64,000 nucleotides of DNA from JASGDC01 sp047606545 (GCA_047606545.1 JASGEI010000014.1:1-64000), one strand, 5' to 3'; numbered from the stretch's first letter, positions 44,507 through 53,993 are shown. The notes: a model not told the origin generated them from the letters alone. Translations and numbers: made by a program.

Positions 44507-47500
44507 TTAAACTTCTTCGATTGAGTTTGGTTCTTGATGAGATAGGTTAATACCTAGTTCTTCAGCCGCTTGGAATACTTCATCATCATCTTTCATTTCG
44601 ATGACATTTCCGTCAGCTGAAAGCACCTCTACGTTTAAGCACAGAGACTGCATCTCTTTAATCAATACCTTGAATGATTCTGGTACACCTGGCTCAGGAA
44701 TATTTTCACCCTTTACAATTGCCTCGTATACCTTGACACGTCCATTAATATCATCAGACTTGATAGTCAAAAGCTCCTGCAATGTGTATGCAGCACCATA
44801 AGCTTCAAGTGCCCATACCTCCATCTCACCAAAGCGCTGACCACCGAACTGTGCCTTACCACCCAGTGGCTGCTGAGTAATCATTGAGTAAGGACCAGTA
44901 GAACGTGCGTGAATCTTGTCATCCACCAAGTGGTGAAGTTTCAAGATGTACATATAACCAACTGAAATTGGATCTGGGAATGGTTCACCAGAACGACCGT
45001 CGAACAAACGAGCTTTACCGTCATTATTAACTAGACGCACACCATCTTCGTTTGGATTGGTGTTTGCTAGTAAACCAGTAATTTCTTGTTCTTCAGCACC
45101 ATCAAATACTGGAGTTGCCACGTTAGTCGGACCAGATTGCATTGGAATTGTTGAATCTTTAGCCCATTCTGGGTTGCCTTCAACATTCCAACCATTCTTA
45201 GCAATCCAACCAAGGTGTACTTCCAGCACCTGTCCCAAGTTCATACGACCTGGTACACCAAGTGGGTTAAGTACGATGTCAACTGGAGTACCATCTTCAA
45301 GGAATGGCATATCTTCCACTGGAAGGATCTTAGATACTACACCCTTGTTACCATGACGGCCAGCAAGCTTATCACCATCAGTAATCTTACGCTTTTGCGC
45401 AACATATACACGTACAAGCTGATTTACGCCAGGAGCTAATTCATCGTCTTCTTCACGATCAAATACTCGGATACCGATTACGGTACCTGATTCACCGTGT
45501 GGCACCTTCAAAGAAGTATCGCGTACTTCTTTAGAATTATCACCAAAGATTGCACGAAGTAGACGCTCTTCTGGAGTTAGCTCAGTCTCACCCTTTGGTG
45601 TTACTTTACCAACTAGAATATCACCAGCTTCAACTTCCGCACCGATGTGAATAATACCGCGTTCATCAAGTCGGCTTAAGCCTTCTTCGGAAACATTTGG
45701 AATATCACGAGTGATTTCTTCTGCACCTAGTTTGGTGTCACGAACATCGATTTCGTGTTCTTCGATGTGGATTGAAGTAAGGGTATCTTCTGCTACTACA
45801 CGCTGCGATAGGATAATCGCATCCTCGAAGTTTTGACCTTCCCAAGACATGAATGCCACCAGCAAGTTCTTACCAAGTGCTAGTTCGCCCTTTTGAGTTG
45901 CAGGTCCATCAGCAATTGCATCGCCAACTTCTACACGTTGACCTTCCCCGACAAGTAACTTCTGATTATAAGCAGTACCCTGGTTTGAGCGATCGAACTT
46001 AGCAATGCGGTAGTTACTATCAGTGCCGTCATCGTTACTAACCACAACTAAATCTGCAGAAACTTCTGAAACTACACCGGCTTTAGTAGCAAGTACTACA
46101 TCACCAGCATCCTTTGCTGCGTACTTTTCCATACCAGTACCAACAAGTGGTGATTCTGATTCAAGAAGTGGTACAGACTGACGTTGCATGTTAGCACCCA
46201 TCAACGCACGGTGTGCGTCATCATGCTCAAGGAATGGAATCAAGGCAGTACCAACAGAAACCATCTGGCGTGAAGAAACATCCATATATTCAACTTCTTC
46301 TGCCTCAACCAAAATTGGCTCACCGGCACCACCCTTTTCACGAACAAGTACCATTTTTTCGATGAAGTTACCATCTTCGTCGACAGGAGCTTTTGCCTGA
46401 GCAATCTGGTATTCGTCTTCTTCAGTAGCGCTCAAGTAATCAATTTGTTCAGTAACTTTACCATCCACACACTTACGATATGGAGTTTCAATGAAACCGA
46501 AAGAATTAATCCGAGCAAATGCGGCTAAGTTACCAATTAGACCAATATTTGGCCCTTCGGGAGTTTCAATAGGGCACATACGACCATAGTGAGATGGGTG
46601 AACGTCACGTACTTCATAACCTGCGCGATCACGAGAAAGACCACCTGGTCCAAGAGCTGATAGACGACGCTTATGCCCCAAACCAGCAAGTGGGTTATTT
46701 TGGTCTAAGAACTGTGATAGCTGTGAAGTTCCAAAGAACTCTTTAATAGCTGCAACTACTGGACGAATGTTAATCAGAGACTGTGGTGTAATTGAATCTG
46801 CATCTTGTGTAGTCATACGTTCTCGCACTACACGTTCCATACGAGAAAGACCAGTACGAATCTGGTTTTCAATTAATTCGCCTACAGTGCGAATACGACG
46901 ATTTCCGAAGTGATCAATATCATCAACATCCACTCGTAGTTCAACTGTCTTACGACCCTTTTTAATTTCAAGGGTCTTTTCACCTTCATGCAAAGTAGCA
47001 ATGTATTTAATCATTGCCACAATGTCTTCTTCGGTAAGACTATTTTGGCTGATATCAGCATCCAGGCCAAGCTTACGGTTCATCTTGTAACGACCAACTT
47101 TAGCTAGGTCATAGCGCTTACCATTAAAGTAAAGATTTTGCAGAAGAGTTTCCGCAGCTTCTTTTGCAGGTGGTTCACCTGGGCGAAGTTTACGGTAAAT
47201 ATCAATTAATGCTTCTTCTTGATCTTTAGTTTGATCTTTTTCTAAAGTCGTACGAATACTTGCAAAGTGACCAAGTTCTTTAACAATTTTAGCTTCTGAC
47301 CAGCCAAGCGCCTTTAACAAAACAGTCACTGGCTGCTTACGTTTGCGATCTAGGCGAACTGCAACCATATCGCGCTTATCAACTTCAAATTCTAGCCAAG
47401 CACCACGAGAAGGAATAATTTTTGCAGTAAAAATATCTTTATCAGATGTTTTATCTGCAACTTTCTCGAAATAAGCACCCGGTGAACGAACTAACTGAGA

Positions 47501-47974
47501 AACTACTACGCGCTCAGTACCGTTAATGATGAAAACACCCTTTTCAGTCATTAATGGGAAATCTCCCATAAATACTGTCTGGCTCTTAATTTCACCTGTT
47601 TCGTGGTGCATGTATTCAGCAGTTACATAAAGTGGCGCGGAATATGTAGCATCACGATCACGGCATTCTTCTGCAGTGTATTTAGGTTCTTCGAATGATG
47701 GATTACTGAAAGACAATGACATTGAGTCATTGTAGTCATCGATTGGAGAAATCTCAGTAAAAATTTCTTCCAGACCACTTATTTCTGGAACATCGCTATC
47801 TTTAGCTTTGACGCGTTCTTTCCAGCGTTCATTACCAATTAGGCGGTCAAAACTATCTGTTTGTACGCCAAGTAGGTTAGGAACATCAAGTGGTTCAGGA
47901 GTTTTAGCAAATGAAAGACGCTGAGCCTTATTTGAGGCAGCGCCTTGAGATGTGTTGGTGTTCTTGGAGACCAC
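44507..47974 (-). CDS. rpoB: DNA-directed RNA polymerase subunit beta
   Basis: About 1155 residues. The GTG at 47974 is preferred because GGAAGGA lies just upstream; a GTG five codons earlier would bury that site. The rifampicin region reads GTSQLSQFLDQNNPLAGLG then HKRRLSALGPGG: D516, H526 and S531 (E. coli numbering) are wild type, but positions 515, 522 and 525 are Leu, Ala and Gly. The C-terminal GGKAQFGGQRFGEMEVWALEAYGA is conserved. It is the first gene after the rplL terminator, with its own promoter. Confidence 0.98.
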   Translation of the reverse strand: MVSKNTNTSQGAASNKAQRLSFAKTPEPLDVPNLLGVQTDSFDRLIGNERWKERVKAKDSDVPEISGLEEIFTEISPIDDYNDSMSLSFSNPSFEEPKYTAEECRDRDATYSAPLYVTAEYMHHETGEIKSQTVFMGDFPLMTEKGVFIINGTERVVVSQLVRSPGAYFEKVADKTSDKDIFTAKIIPSRGAWLEFEVDKRDMVAVRLDRKRKQPVTVLLKALGWSEAKIVKELGHFASIRTTLEKDQTKDQEEALIDIYRKLRPGEPPAKEAAETLLQNLYFNGKRYDLAKVGRYKMNRKLGLDADISQNSLTEEDIVAMIKYIATLHEGEKTLEIKKGRKTVELRVDVDDIDHFGNRRIRTVGELIENQIRTGLSRMERVVRERMTTQDADSITPQSLINIRPVVAAIKEFFGTSQLSQFLDQNNPLAGLGHKRRLSALGPGGLSRDRAGYEVRDVHPSHYGRMCPIETPEGPNIGLIGNLAAFARINSFGFIETPYRKCVDGKVTEQIDYLSATEEDEYQIAQAKAPVDEDGNFIEKMVLVREKGGAGEPILVEAEEVEYMDVSSRQMVSVGTALIPFLEHDDAHRALMGANMQRQSVPLLESESPLVGTGMEKYAAKDAGDVVLATKAGVVSEVSADLVVVSNDDGTDSNYRIAKFDRSNQGTAYNQKLLVGEGQRVEVGDAIADGPATQKGELALGKNLLVAFMSWEGQNFEDAIILSQRVVAEDTLTSIHIEEHEIDVRDTKLGAEEITRDIPNVSEEGLSRLDERGIIHIGAEVEAGDILVGKVTPKGETELTPEERLLRAIFGDNSKEVRDTSLKVPHGESGTVIGIRVFDREEDDELAPGVNQLVRVYVAQKRKITDGDKLAGRHGNKGVVSKILPVEDMPFLEDGTPVDIVLNPLGVPGRMNLGQVLEVHLGWIAKNGWNVEGNPEWAKDSTIPMQSGPTNVATPVFDGAEEQEITGLLANTNPNEDGVRLVNNDGKARLFDGRSGEPFPDPISVGYMYILKLHHLVDDKIHARSTGPYSMITQQPLGGKAQFGGQRFGEMEVWALEAYGAAYTLQELLTIKSDDINGRVKVYEAIVKGENIPEPGVPESFKVLIKEMQSLCLNVEVLSADGNVIEMKDDDEVFQAAEELGINLSHQEPNSIEEV

Positions 47975-48088
47975 AAACAATCCTTCCACAGTGTGTGATT
48001 ACAAAAGGGACAAAAGATCTGCAGTTGGGTCGACCACTATATGAAGACGCCAAAAAGGCAGTTAAAGTAATACTACAGCATTCCTTAA

Positions 48089-48117
48089 AATATATCTAGT
48101 GTAGATTTTTAAGTAAA
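48089..48117 (-). promoter_or_regulatory. rpoBC promoter
   Basis: The minus strand reads TTTACT, 17 bp, TATATT, about 115 bp ahead of the rpoB start and downstream of the rplL terminator, so rpoBC can be expressed separately from rplJL. Confidence 0.6.
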
Positions 48118-48155
48118 TATCATTAAAGTTACAGGCCAACATAACCCCAAAAGAA

Positions 48156-48189
48156 AAACCCCTTACTTCCTAATGGAAGTAAGGGGTTT
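48156..48189 (-). terminator. rplJL terminator
   Basis: A perfect 15-bp stem (48156-48170 with 48175-48189) with a TAAT loop and T-rich tail on the minus strand, 28 bp past the rplL stop. In E. coli a partial terminator sits at this place; the perfect stem suggests stronger uncoupling here. Confidence 0.85.
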
Positions 48190-48217
48190 AGCTAAAAATT
48201 AGTTCAAAGCAAAATCA

Positions 48218-48601
48218 TTACTTAAGAGTAACTGTTGCGCCTGCACCTTCAAGAGATTCTTTAGCTTTTTCAGCGTCTTCTTTAGAAGCACCTTCAAGAA
48301 CAGCCTTAGGAGCGCTGTCTACAACGTCCTTAGCTTCCTTTAGGCCTAGGCTAGTAAGGGCACGTACTTCCTTAATAACAGCAATCTTCTTCTCACCTGC
48401 AGATTCGATGATTACATCGAACTCAGTCTGCTCTTCAGCAGCTTCTTCTCCGCCAGCAGCTGGACCAGCAACTGCAACTGCAGCTGGAGCAGCAGCTTCA
48501 ACGTCAAATGTTTCTTCGAACTCTTTAACGAAATCAGATAGTTCGATAAGAGTCATTTCTTTGAATGCATCTAGCAATTCTTCAGTACTTAGTTTCGCCA
48601 T
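48218..48601 (-). CDS. rplL: 50S ribosomal protein L7/L12
   Basis: 127 residues. The N-terminal dimerisation domain (MAKLSTEELLDAFKEMTLIELSDFVKEFEETF), an Ala/Gly hinge (about 35-55), and the C-terminal domain TEFDVIIESAGEKKIAVIKEVRALTSLGLKEAKDVV that recruits GTPase factors. It lies 98 bp after rplJ. Confidence 0.97.
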   Translation of the reverse strand: MAKLSTEELLDAFKEMTLIELSDFVKEFEETFDVEAAAPAAVAVAGPAAGGEEAAEEQTEFDVIIESAGEKKIAVIKEVRALTSLGLKEAKDVVDSAPKAVLEGASKEDAEKAKESLEGAGATVTLK

Positions 48602-48699
48602 GTGTGGCGCTCCTTCTTGTCTTTATGGCCTATTAGCCAGTTCTTAATCTTACGGTCTTATATTGTGGTTAAAAGTTTTTAACTAGTAGCTTGTGCCAC

Positions 48700-49218
48700 T
48701 TAGCCTTCTTCCTCAACTTTGGCACGCAATGCATCAACAGTACGAACTGTTTTAAGAATTGGAGCCTGGAATAGCGCAGCAGCTTTAGCAGTAGAAGCCT
48801 TCATATCACCAGCAAGCTTAGCAAGAAGTACTTCACGAGACTCAAGGTCAGCAAGTTTCTTCACACCAGCTTCATCAAGAACGGAACCTTCGTAGTATCC
48901 ACCCTTGATAACTAGTTGTTTATTTTCTTTAGCAAAAGTCTTTAAGCTCTTAGCAACCTCAACTACGTCACCTTTAACATAAGCGATAGCAGTAGGGCCT
49001 TTAAGCTCATCAAATCCTTCAACTTCAGCTTCTTTAGCAGCAATAGCAGTAAGCTTATTCTTAACCACAGAGTATTTTGCATTCTCACCCATTGAACGAC
49101 GCAACTGCATCATTTGGTCAACAGTGAGACCACGGTATTCAGTCAACAACGCGCCATTTGAATTGCGAAGTTCATCAGCAATTTCTTTTACAGCAGCTTG
49201 CTTTTCTGGTGTTGCCAT
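48700..49218 (-). CDS. rplJ: 50S ribosomal protein L10
   Basis: 172 residues. Base of the L7/L12 stalk. TPEKQAAVKEIADELRNSNGALLTEYRGLTVDQMMQLRRSM is typical, and the C-terminal helix (AKAAALFQAPILKTVRTVDALRAKVEEEG) binds L12. Preceded by a 200-nt leader with an attenuator. Confidence 0.97.
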   Translation of the reverse strand: MATPEKQAAVKEIADELRNSNGALLTEYRGLTVDQMMQLRRSMGENAKYSVVKNKLTAIAAKEAEVEGFDELKGPTAIAYVKGDVVEVAKSLKTFAKENKQLVIKGGYYEGSVLDEAGVKKLADLESREVLLAKLAGDMKASTAKAAALFQAPILKTVRTVDALRAKVEEEG

Positions 49219-49258
49219 GGTGCTCCTTTCTCTGTATCAGGTCGGTAAGCATTAAAAA

Positions 49259-49286
49259 ACGTCCATTGCGTAGGAGCAAAGGACGT
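49259..49286 (-). promoter_or_regulatory. Attenuator hairpin in the L10 leader
   Basis: An 11-bp stem with one mismatch (49259-49269 with 49276-49286) is followed on the minus strand by six T, about 40 nt before the rplJ start. It is placed in the leader like the terminator of known L10 leaders, where the L10-L12 complex controls read-through. The upstream kink-turn and antiterminator pairing were not resolved. Confidence 0.7.
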
Positions 49287-49424
49287 ACAAAAGCGTGCAC
49301 AGCACAGCTTACATCGAGTCTTCACACCTACGTTGGCCGTTCCTTAGGAACTTTATAGTTAGCAACTCTTTAACTCTCCAGTCAAAAAGCACACGCCAAC
49401 CACCGACGGTCTTCGGTAATTCAA

Positions 49425-49453
49425 ACTATAACATACTGCATACTATAACCCAA
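49425..49453 (-). promoter_or_regulatory. rplJL promoter
   Basis: The minus strand reads TTGGGT, 17 bp, TATAGT, just after the stop of the upstream acyltransferase gene (5 bp from the -35 box). It gives a leader of about 200 nt. Confidence 0.7.
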
Positions 49454-49458
49454 ACTAT

Positions 49459-51654
49459 TTATTGAGTTGCATTATTTTTATTCCACGAACGTTTAATTTC
49501 ATTAGCCAAAGGCACTTTAATTGTATTAACAAAATTATTGCTTAGATGATGCCCGTCATAATAAATAGGCAATCCGTTTACTGCACCGTGGCATTGGATA
49601 CCACAGATAAAATCATCCATATTTACTATACTTACCCCTGAAATTGTCTGATTCTTCACTATGTCAAACTGCTTATCATCGATATCAGCGTCGCTAGGAG
49701 TATAAGTACAGTTTTCGAGATTATATTTATTTATTTCAAGACAATCACGCCCAGTGTAGTCTCTATTGTAAGGAGTATCTTTAATATAAGTTATAGTTTT
49801 ACTATATTTTTTTACTTCTTTAATTCTACTTGGAACTCGCTTTTCTAGAATACTATCTGTTTTAGTTTTAAGTTCAGCAATTGTCTTGTTAGATAAGGTG
49901 AAACTACCTTTATTTTTATCACTTGATATTGTTGGATTTTTAATATCATCTAAATATTCAGAATGTGCAAAATTGGAAACTACAACATGAGTGGGCTTGT
50001 AAGTCTTTAAATATTTCATTATTTGTTTATTAGCTTCATTACAACGGCTAGTATAGTCTGAAAATAAATCGTCTTCTTCAGAATAAAATAGCCGTTGTCC
50101 ACTAATATCGATAAAAGGGCAGGAAGAAGCTTGATATGCATCAACGTTCATTTTTTGTTGTTTTGCAAGTTGAATTACCCCGGGAGACCATTGCATGCTG
50201 TGCGAATCCCCGACTAATAAAATATCACGTTTCTTATTCTTAGGATTATAGTTACAGTGTACTTTTCGGCCCCATTTCTCTTCAGAAACCTTGCACTTAC
50301 TATCAAGCTTAAAAGCATTATCAATATATGAAACATTCGGTTTTAATGGCGGGTCAAATACTTTGGAATTACAATTAGTTTCTATTGAAACCATGGTCTT
50401 ACCTTGATAGCAAGTGCCTGAAACAGCCTCTTGAAAAGCAACATTTTCACCACTCAAACGGTATTTAATAGCATAACTTTGACTGAAATTTAAAAACAAA
50501 ATAACAATACAGCTTGCCACGAAAACTATTCCAGAAAACTCAGCAGTGGCTACCACAGACCTATATCTTTGTACTGGTTTTTCAATATAATAATGCGTGA
50601 AATGCGCTAGTAGTATCGTCACAAAAATTGCAAAAAACATGCCGCAAATACTTAGGTTTTTAGGGTGTCCCATATCTGAAAATATTGAGACACCAAAATA
50701 AGGAAGTAATAACAATACTGGCAAATGCCACAAGTAAATAGGGTAAGAAATATCCCCAATGTATTGGAATAGAATAAATCTTTCAAATTTCCTATTTGTT
50801 TTAGGTGTACCAAGATAAATTATTATTAAAGTAGCTATTACTGGAGTTAGAGTACCAATACCAGGGAATATTACATTTTCACTGTAGAAAATCCCGCATA
50901 AAATTAATAATAAGTACGAAAAATATACTAAAAGAGTAGTAACAATATTCCATTTAACTACTCGCGGCAAGAAGCTAATTAAGCCACCAGCAGCAAACTC
51001 CCACAGCCTAGCAAAAGTATTGAAGTAATTTGGAGTTCCCTGTGCCCATGATTCAGCAGAATAATACGGGATTGCAATTAATAACGCATACCCTAGGCTA
51101 AGGACTATAACTATAGTTAAAATGACTGGAATTACTTTATCTAATTGATAATTTTTAAAAATTAAAGGAATTAAAAACAAAATTATCGGTATCAGAATAT
51201 AAAATTGTTCTTCTACACCCAATGACCAAAAATGCTGATATAACTCAATAGCTTTATCTGGGACAAAGTAATTTGTCTTTTCATTCATAAGGTGAATATT
51301 TTCGACATAGAACCAACTAGCTAGAAAACTCTTATGTAATCCCTTAACCAAATGAACTGGCACCACAGTCAATGCAATGGCAAAGGTAGTAATCAGCACT
51401 ATAAAAGCAGCAGGCAATAAACGCCAGGCTCGTTTTAAATAAAATTTTCCAAGTTTAAATGTTCCTCGATTTATGTCTCTGACAATATGTCCAATAATCA
51501 AATATCCTGAGATGACAAAAAAGATGTCAACCCCTAAGAAACCTCCTGCAAGTAAACCTAAATGATTAAGGAATACGAAAAGGATTGCAATAAAACGTAA
51601 AAATTGGATATCAACGCGAAAAGTAACCTCTCGACGGAAGTTAGCGCGCAACAT
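49459..51654 (-). CDS. Membrane O-acyltransferase with SGNH domain, second paralogue
   Basis: 731 residues, paralogous to the gene at 17.4 kb. It has IQFLRFIAILFVFLNHL, GGFLGVDIFFVISGYLIIGHIVRDI and YQHFWSLGVEEQFYIL in the membrane acyltransferase domain (1-380). The SGNH domain has GDSHSMQW and a late YYDGHHLS with the Asp/His pair. The ATG at 51654 has AGG upstream and is preferred over the TTG just before. It probably O-acetylates envelope glycans or polysaccharide; substrate unknown. Neighbouring GT4 gene suggests a surface-glycan role (inference). Confidence 0.9.
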   Translation of the reverse strand: MLRANFRREVTFRVDIQFLRFIAILFVFLNHLGLLAGGFLGVDIFFVISGYLIIGHIVRDINRGTFKLGKFYLKRAWRLLPAAFIVLITTFAIALTVVPVHLVKGLHKSFLASWFYVENIHLMNEKTNYFVPDKAIELYQHFWSLGVEEQFYILIPIILFLIPLIFKNYQLDKVIPVILTIVIVLSLGYALLIAIPYYSAESWAQGTPNYFNTFARLWEFAAGGLISFLPRVVKWNIVTTLLVYFSYLLLILCGIFYSENVIFPGIGTLTPVIATLIIIYLGTPKTNRKFERFILFQYIGDISYPIYLWHLPVLLLLPYFGVSIFSDMGHPKNLSICGMFFAIFVTILLAHFTHYYIEKPVQRYRSVVATAEFSGIVFVASCIVILFLNFSQSYAIKYRLSGENVAFQEAVSGTCYQGKTMVSIETNCNSKVFDPPLKPNVSYIDNAFKLDSKCKVSEEKWGRKVHCNYNPKNKKRDILLVGDSHSMQWSPGVIQLAKQQKMNVDAYQASSCPFIDISGQRLFYSEEDDLFSDYTSRCNEANKQIMKYLKTYKPTHVVVSNFAHSEYLDDIKNPTISSDKNKGSFTLSNKTIAELKTKTDSILEKRVPSRIKEVKKYSKTITYIKDTPYNRDYTGRDCLEINKYNLENCTYTPSDADIDDKQFDIVKNQTISGVSIVNMDDFICGIQCHGAVNGLPIYYDGHHLSNNFVNTIKVPLANEIKRSWNKNNATQ

Positions 51655-51763
51655 CAATAACCTACTTTTTAAAATTAGAAAATTTTATTAAGAATATTTA
51701 ATATACTAGCATTTACACAATAGTAGAGCTTAATAAACATTAGTTTTAAGTACAATTCATTAT

Positions 51764-52729
51764 ATGCACGACAATATTGATTTACTCTTAGCACGACAAA
51801 ATTCTAAAGGAAAAATCATCGCAATTGATGACGAATATAACTACTTAAAATCTAAACTCAACATAAAGACTTTTAACGACAGTAAACTAACTAACTCAGA
51901 TAGTGAGATAGTTGAAACATTATCTAATGCATCCACGGTATTGCTGCGCATGCCAAAATCTATTGATAGATTAGCCGAATATGCTGAATTAATTGCTCAA
52001 AATTGTAATCCTGAAGTTACGTTACATGCTTGTGGCAAAGATAAATACATGAACAGGAACTTTAATAAAGTTTTGGAAAACCACTTTGATATTGTAACGG
52101 CTTCATTAGGCTGGAAAAAATGCCGTGTTATCAGTGCCACAAAAGTTAAAGATCAAGTAATTTCAACTTTTCCAAAAATTATCTTAAATAAAGAATTAGA
52201 TTTACAAGTCGTATCACATGGTGGAGTCTTTGCTGGAACTAAATATGATATTGGCACTCGTACTTTCATTGATACTCTTAAGGACATCATTTTTACTGGA
52301 TTAGGAGCTGATTTAGGCAGTGGCAATGGCCTAGTCAGTGCTTTCTTACTTAAGAATAATCCTCAATTAAAAATCGAAGCTAGTGACGATTCCTACTTTG
52401 CATACTTATCGACAAAAGAAACCTTAAAATTAAATGGATTAACAGCAAAAGTAAGCTACGAGCACTCACTTAGTAATATACCTAACAATTACTACGATTA
52501 TATTTTCTTAAATCCACCTTTTCATGCAGGAACTAAAGTAATACCCACTGTTGGTATTGAGTTAATAACTAATGCTAAACAAAAATTAAAAACCGGTGGA
52601 ACTCTTTACTGTGTCTATAATTCCATGTTGAATCGTTACTATTTACCAGAGTTCAAAAAATTTAATGGCAAAGTTACACACTTAACGCAAAATCGTAAAT
52701 TTATTGTAAAATCCGTGACTAAAAGTTAG
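51764..52729 (+). CDS. Class I SAM-dependent methyltransferase, RsmC/RlmG-like
   Basis: 321 residues. The C-terminal half is a methyltransferase small domain: motif I ADLGSGNGLVSAFLL (about 184-198), SAM-acid region KIEASDDS, and motif IV NPPFHAG (about 249), which is typical of guanine-N2 rRNA methyltransferases RsmC and RlmG. The N-terminal half would be the degenerate RNA-guiding domain. The exact rRNA target cannot be told. It is convergent with the glycosyltransferase (4-bp overlap) and divergent from the acyltransferase. Confidence 0.8.
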   Translation: MHDNIDLLLARQNSKGKIIAIDDEYNYLKSKLNIKTFNDSKLTNSDSEIVETLSNASTVLLRMPKSIDRLAEYAELIAQNCNPEVTLHACGKDKYMNRNFNKVLENHFDIVTASLGWKKCRVISATKVKDQVISTFPKIILNKELDLQVVSHGGVFAGTKYDIGTRTFIDTLKDIIFTGLGADLGSGNGLVSAFLLKNNPQLKIEASDDSYFAYLSTKETLKLNGLTAKVSYEHSLSNIPNNYYDYIFLNPPFHAGTKVIPTVGIELITNAKQKLKTGGTLYCVYNSMLNRYYLPEFKKFNGKVTHLTQNRKFIVKSVTKS

Positions 52730-53796
52730 AAACTCTTATAAGCTTCCATAGATTTTGCGTAAAGATTATCTTGATTAAATTCTATTTTTACACGTTCCAC
52801 GGCAGCTTGCCCCATTTTAATTCGCAGCTTTGAGTCCTTAATTAATAGCCGTAATTTCTCAATAGTCTCATCTATATCTTTACACACAAAGCCCGTTACT
52901 TTATCTTCCACTACGTCACGGTTACCAGTAATATCTGTAACTACTGCAGGAAGACCTACTCCTTGAGCCTCAATTACTGCAACTGGTAGGCCTTCCCATA
53001 GTGAAGTAGAGAGATAAATATCCATATTCGGAATTTTCCCAACAATTTCATCACCAGTTTGCCAACCAGTAAACTCAATAGCATTACCGCTAATCCAACC
53101 ATCAGAAGTGTCTCGTTCACCAACCCAATAAAACTTTGCCTCTTCTTTAAGTAACTCAGCAATTTTCTGCCATTTCCATGGTGCTTTTGCATAAGTAACT
53201 CGGGCCACGATACCAATTACCGGTTTTTCTACTGATTTTTGATAATCTTTTGCTGGCAATTTGTGCACATCAACGACATTATGTAAAACTGTAACTTTTT
53301 TAGCTTTCAGTTTAGTTTTAGCTAATTCAGCTTCAGATTCTGAAACACAAATGACTCCGTCGCATTTACGTGCTAATACTGTCTCAATTATCTGGAAAAC
53401 CTTACGTGCTTTTTCACTTTTATCTTGCATTAAAAATGACCAACCATGTGGTGTATAGAAAACTTTATATTTTGAATTTCTTCGTAAGGAAAGACGACCC
53501 ACAAAACCAGCAAAAGTTGAATGGATATGCACAACTTCTGGCTTTGTGTTTTTAATAGTTTCTCGCAAAAACTTTGCAAAACCAGGCATATGTTTTGGTG
53601 AAGAGGCTTTATTTTCAAAACGGAAAAGCTCTACATCAATAAGCTCACTATTAATCTTTGCTTCACTTAATGTATCTGGGCGCACTGAGTAGCACACTGC
53701 GACCTGCACGCCATGCTTAGCTTGTTCATTAGCTAAAGTCTTAACTGCTGAATAAACACCTCCAGCAAAAGATTCCACAACATGAAGAATACGCAC
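52726..53796 (-). CDS. GT4-family glycosyltransferase
   Basis: 356 residues with a GT-B fold. MRILHVVESFAGGVYSAVKTLANE at the start, HIHSTFAGFVGRL, FYTPHGWSFL, and the C-terminal EGLPVAVIE motif (E-x7-E) that contacts the donor sugar nucleotide, followed by GLPAVVTDITGNRDVV. It resembles capsule/exopolysaccharide glycosyltransferases; the acceptor is unknown. Repeat copy D and the rplA terminator lie upstream. Confidence 0.88.
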   Translation of the reverse strand: MRILHVVESFAGGVYSAVKTLANEQAKHGVQVAVCYSVRPDTLSEAKINSELIDVELFRFENKASSPKHMPGFAKFLRETIKNTKPEVVHIHSTFAGFVGRLSLRRNSKYKVFYTPHGWSFLMQDKSEKARKVFQIIETVLARKCDGVICVSESEAELAKTKLKAKKVTVLHNVVDVHKLPAKDYQKSVEKPVIGIVARVTYAKAPWKWQKIAELLKEEAKFYWVGERDTSDGWISGNAIEFTGWQTGDEIVGKIPNMDIYLSTSLWEGLPVAVIEAQGVGLPAVVTDITGNRDVVEDKVTGFVCKDIDETIEKLRLLIKDSKLRIKMGQAAVERVKIEFNQDNLYAKSMEAYKSF

Positions 53797-53890
53797 TAGT
53801 TACATCCCACCTTGAACCCTAAATTTATAAAATTAACTATCCTAATTGTACGGCAGTTGCTCTTTTCTTTCATGCTCAGCCACAATTCAC

Positions 53891-53956
53891 ATTTTCTTAC
53901 TAAAACAGTATTTCCACTTCTTATAAGCAACGAAAATACCGTTTTAGTAAGAAAAT
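53891..53956 (-). repeat. 66-bp palindromic repeat, copy D (best preserved)
   Basis: It starts ATTTTCTTACTAAAAC and ends CGTTTTAGTAAGAAAAT. The palindrome extends to 53887-53960 with 29-bp arms and only two mismatches. Both mismatches become G-U pairs in the minus-strand transcript. It lies 37 bp beyond the rplA terminator. Confidence 0.95.
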
Positions 53957-53993
53957 GTGATGGGGAAAGAATAAAACTACTCAAGGTAGCAAA

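Noticed and set aside
3449..53956. 66-bp repeats as insertion sequence ends or CRISPR
   Set aside because: Copies are isolated, of fixed length, lack flanking target duplications that I can see, and have no transposase or cas gene nearby.
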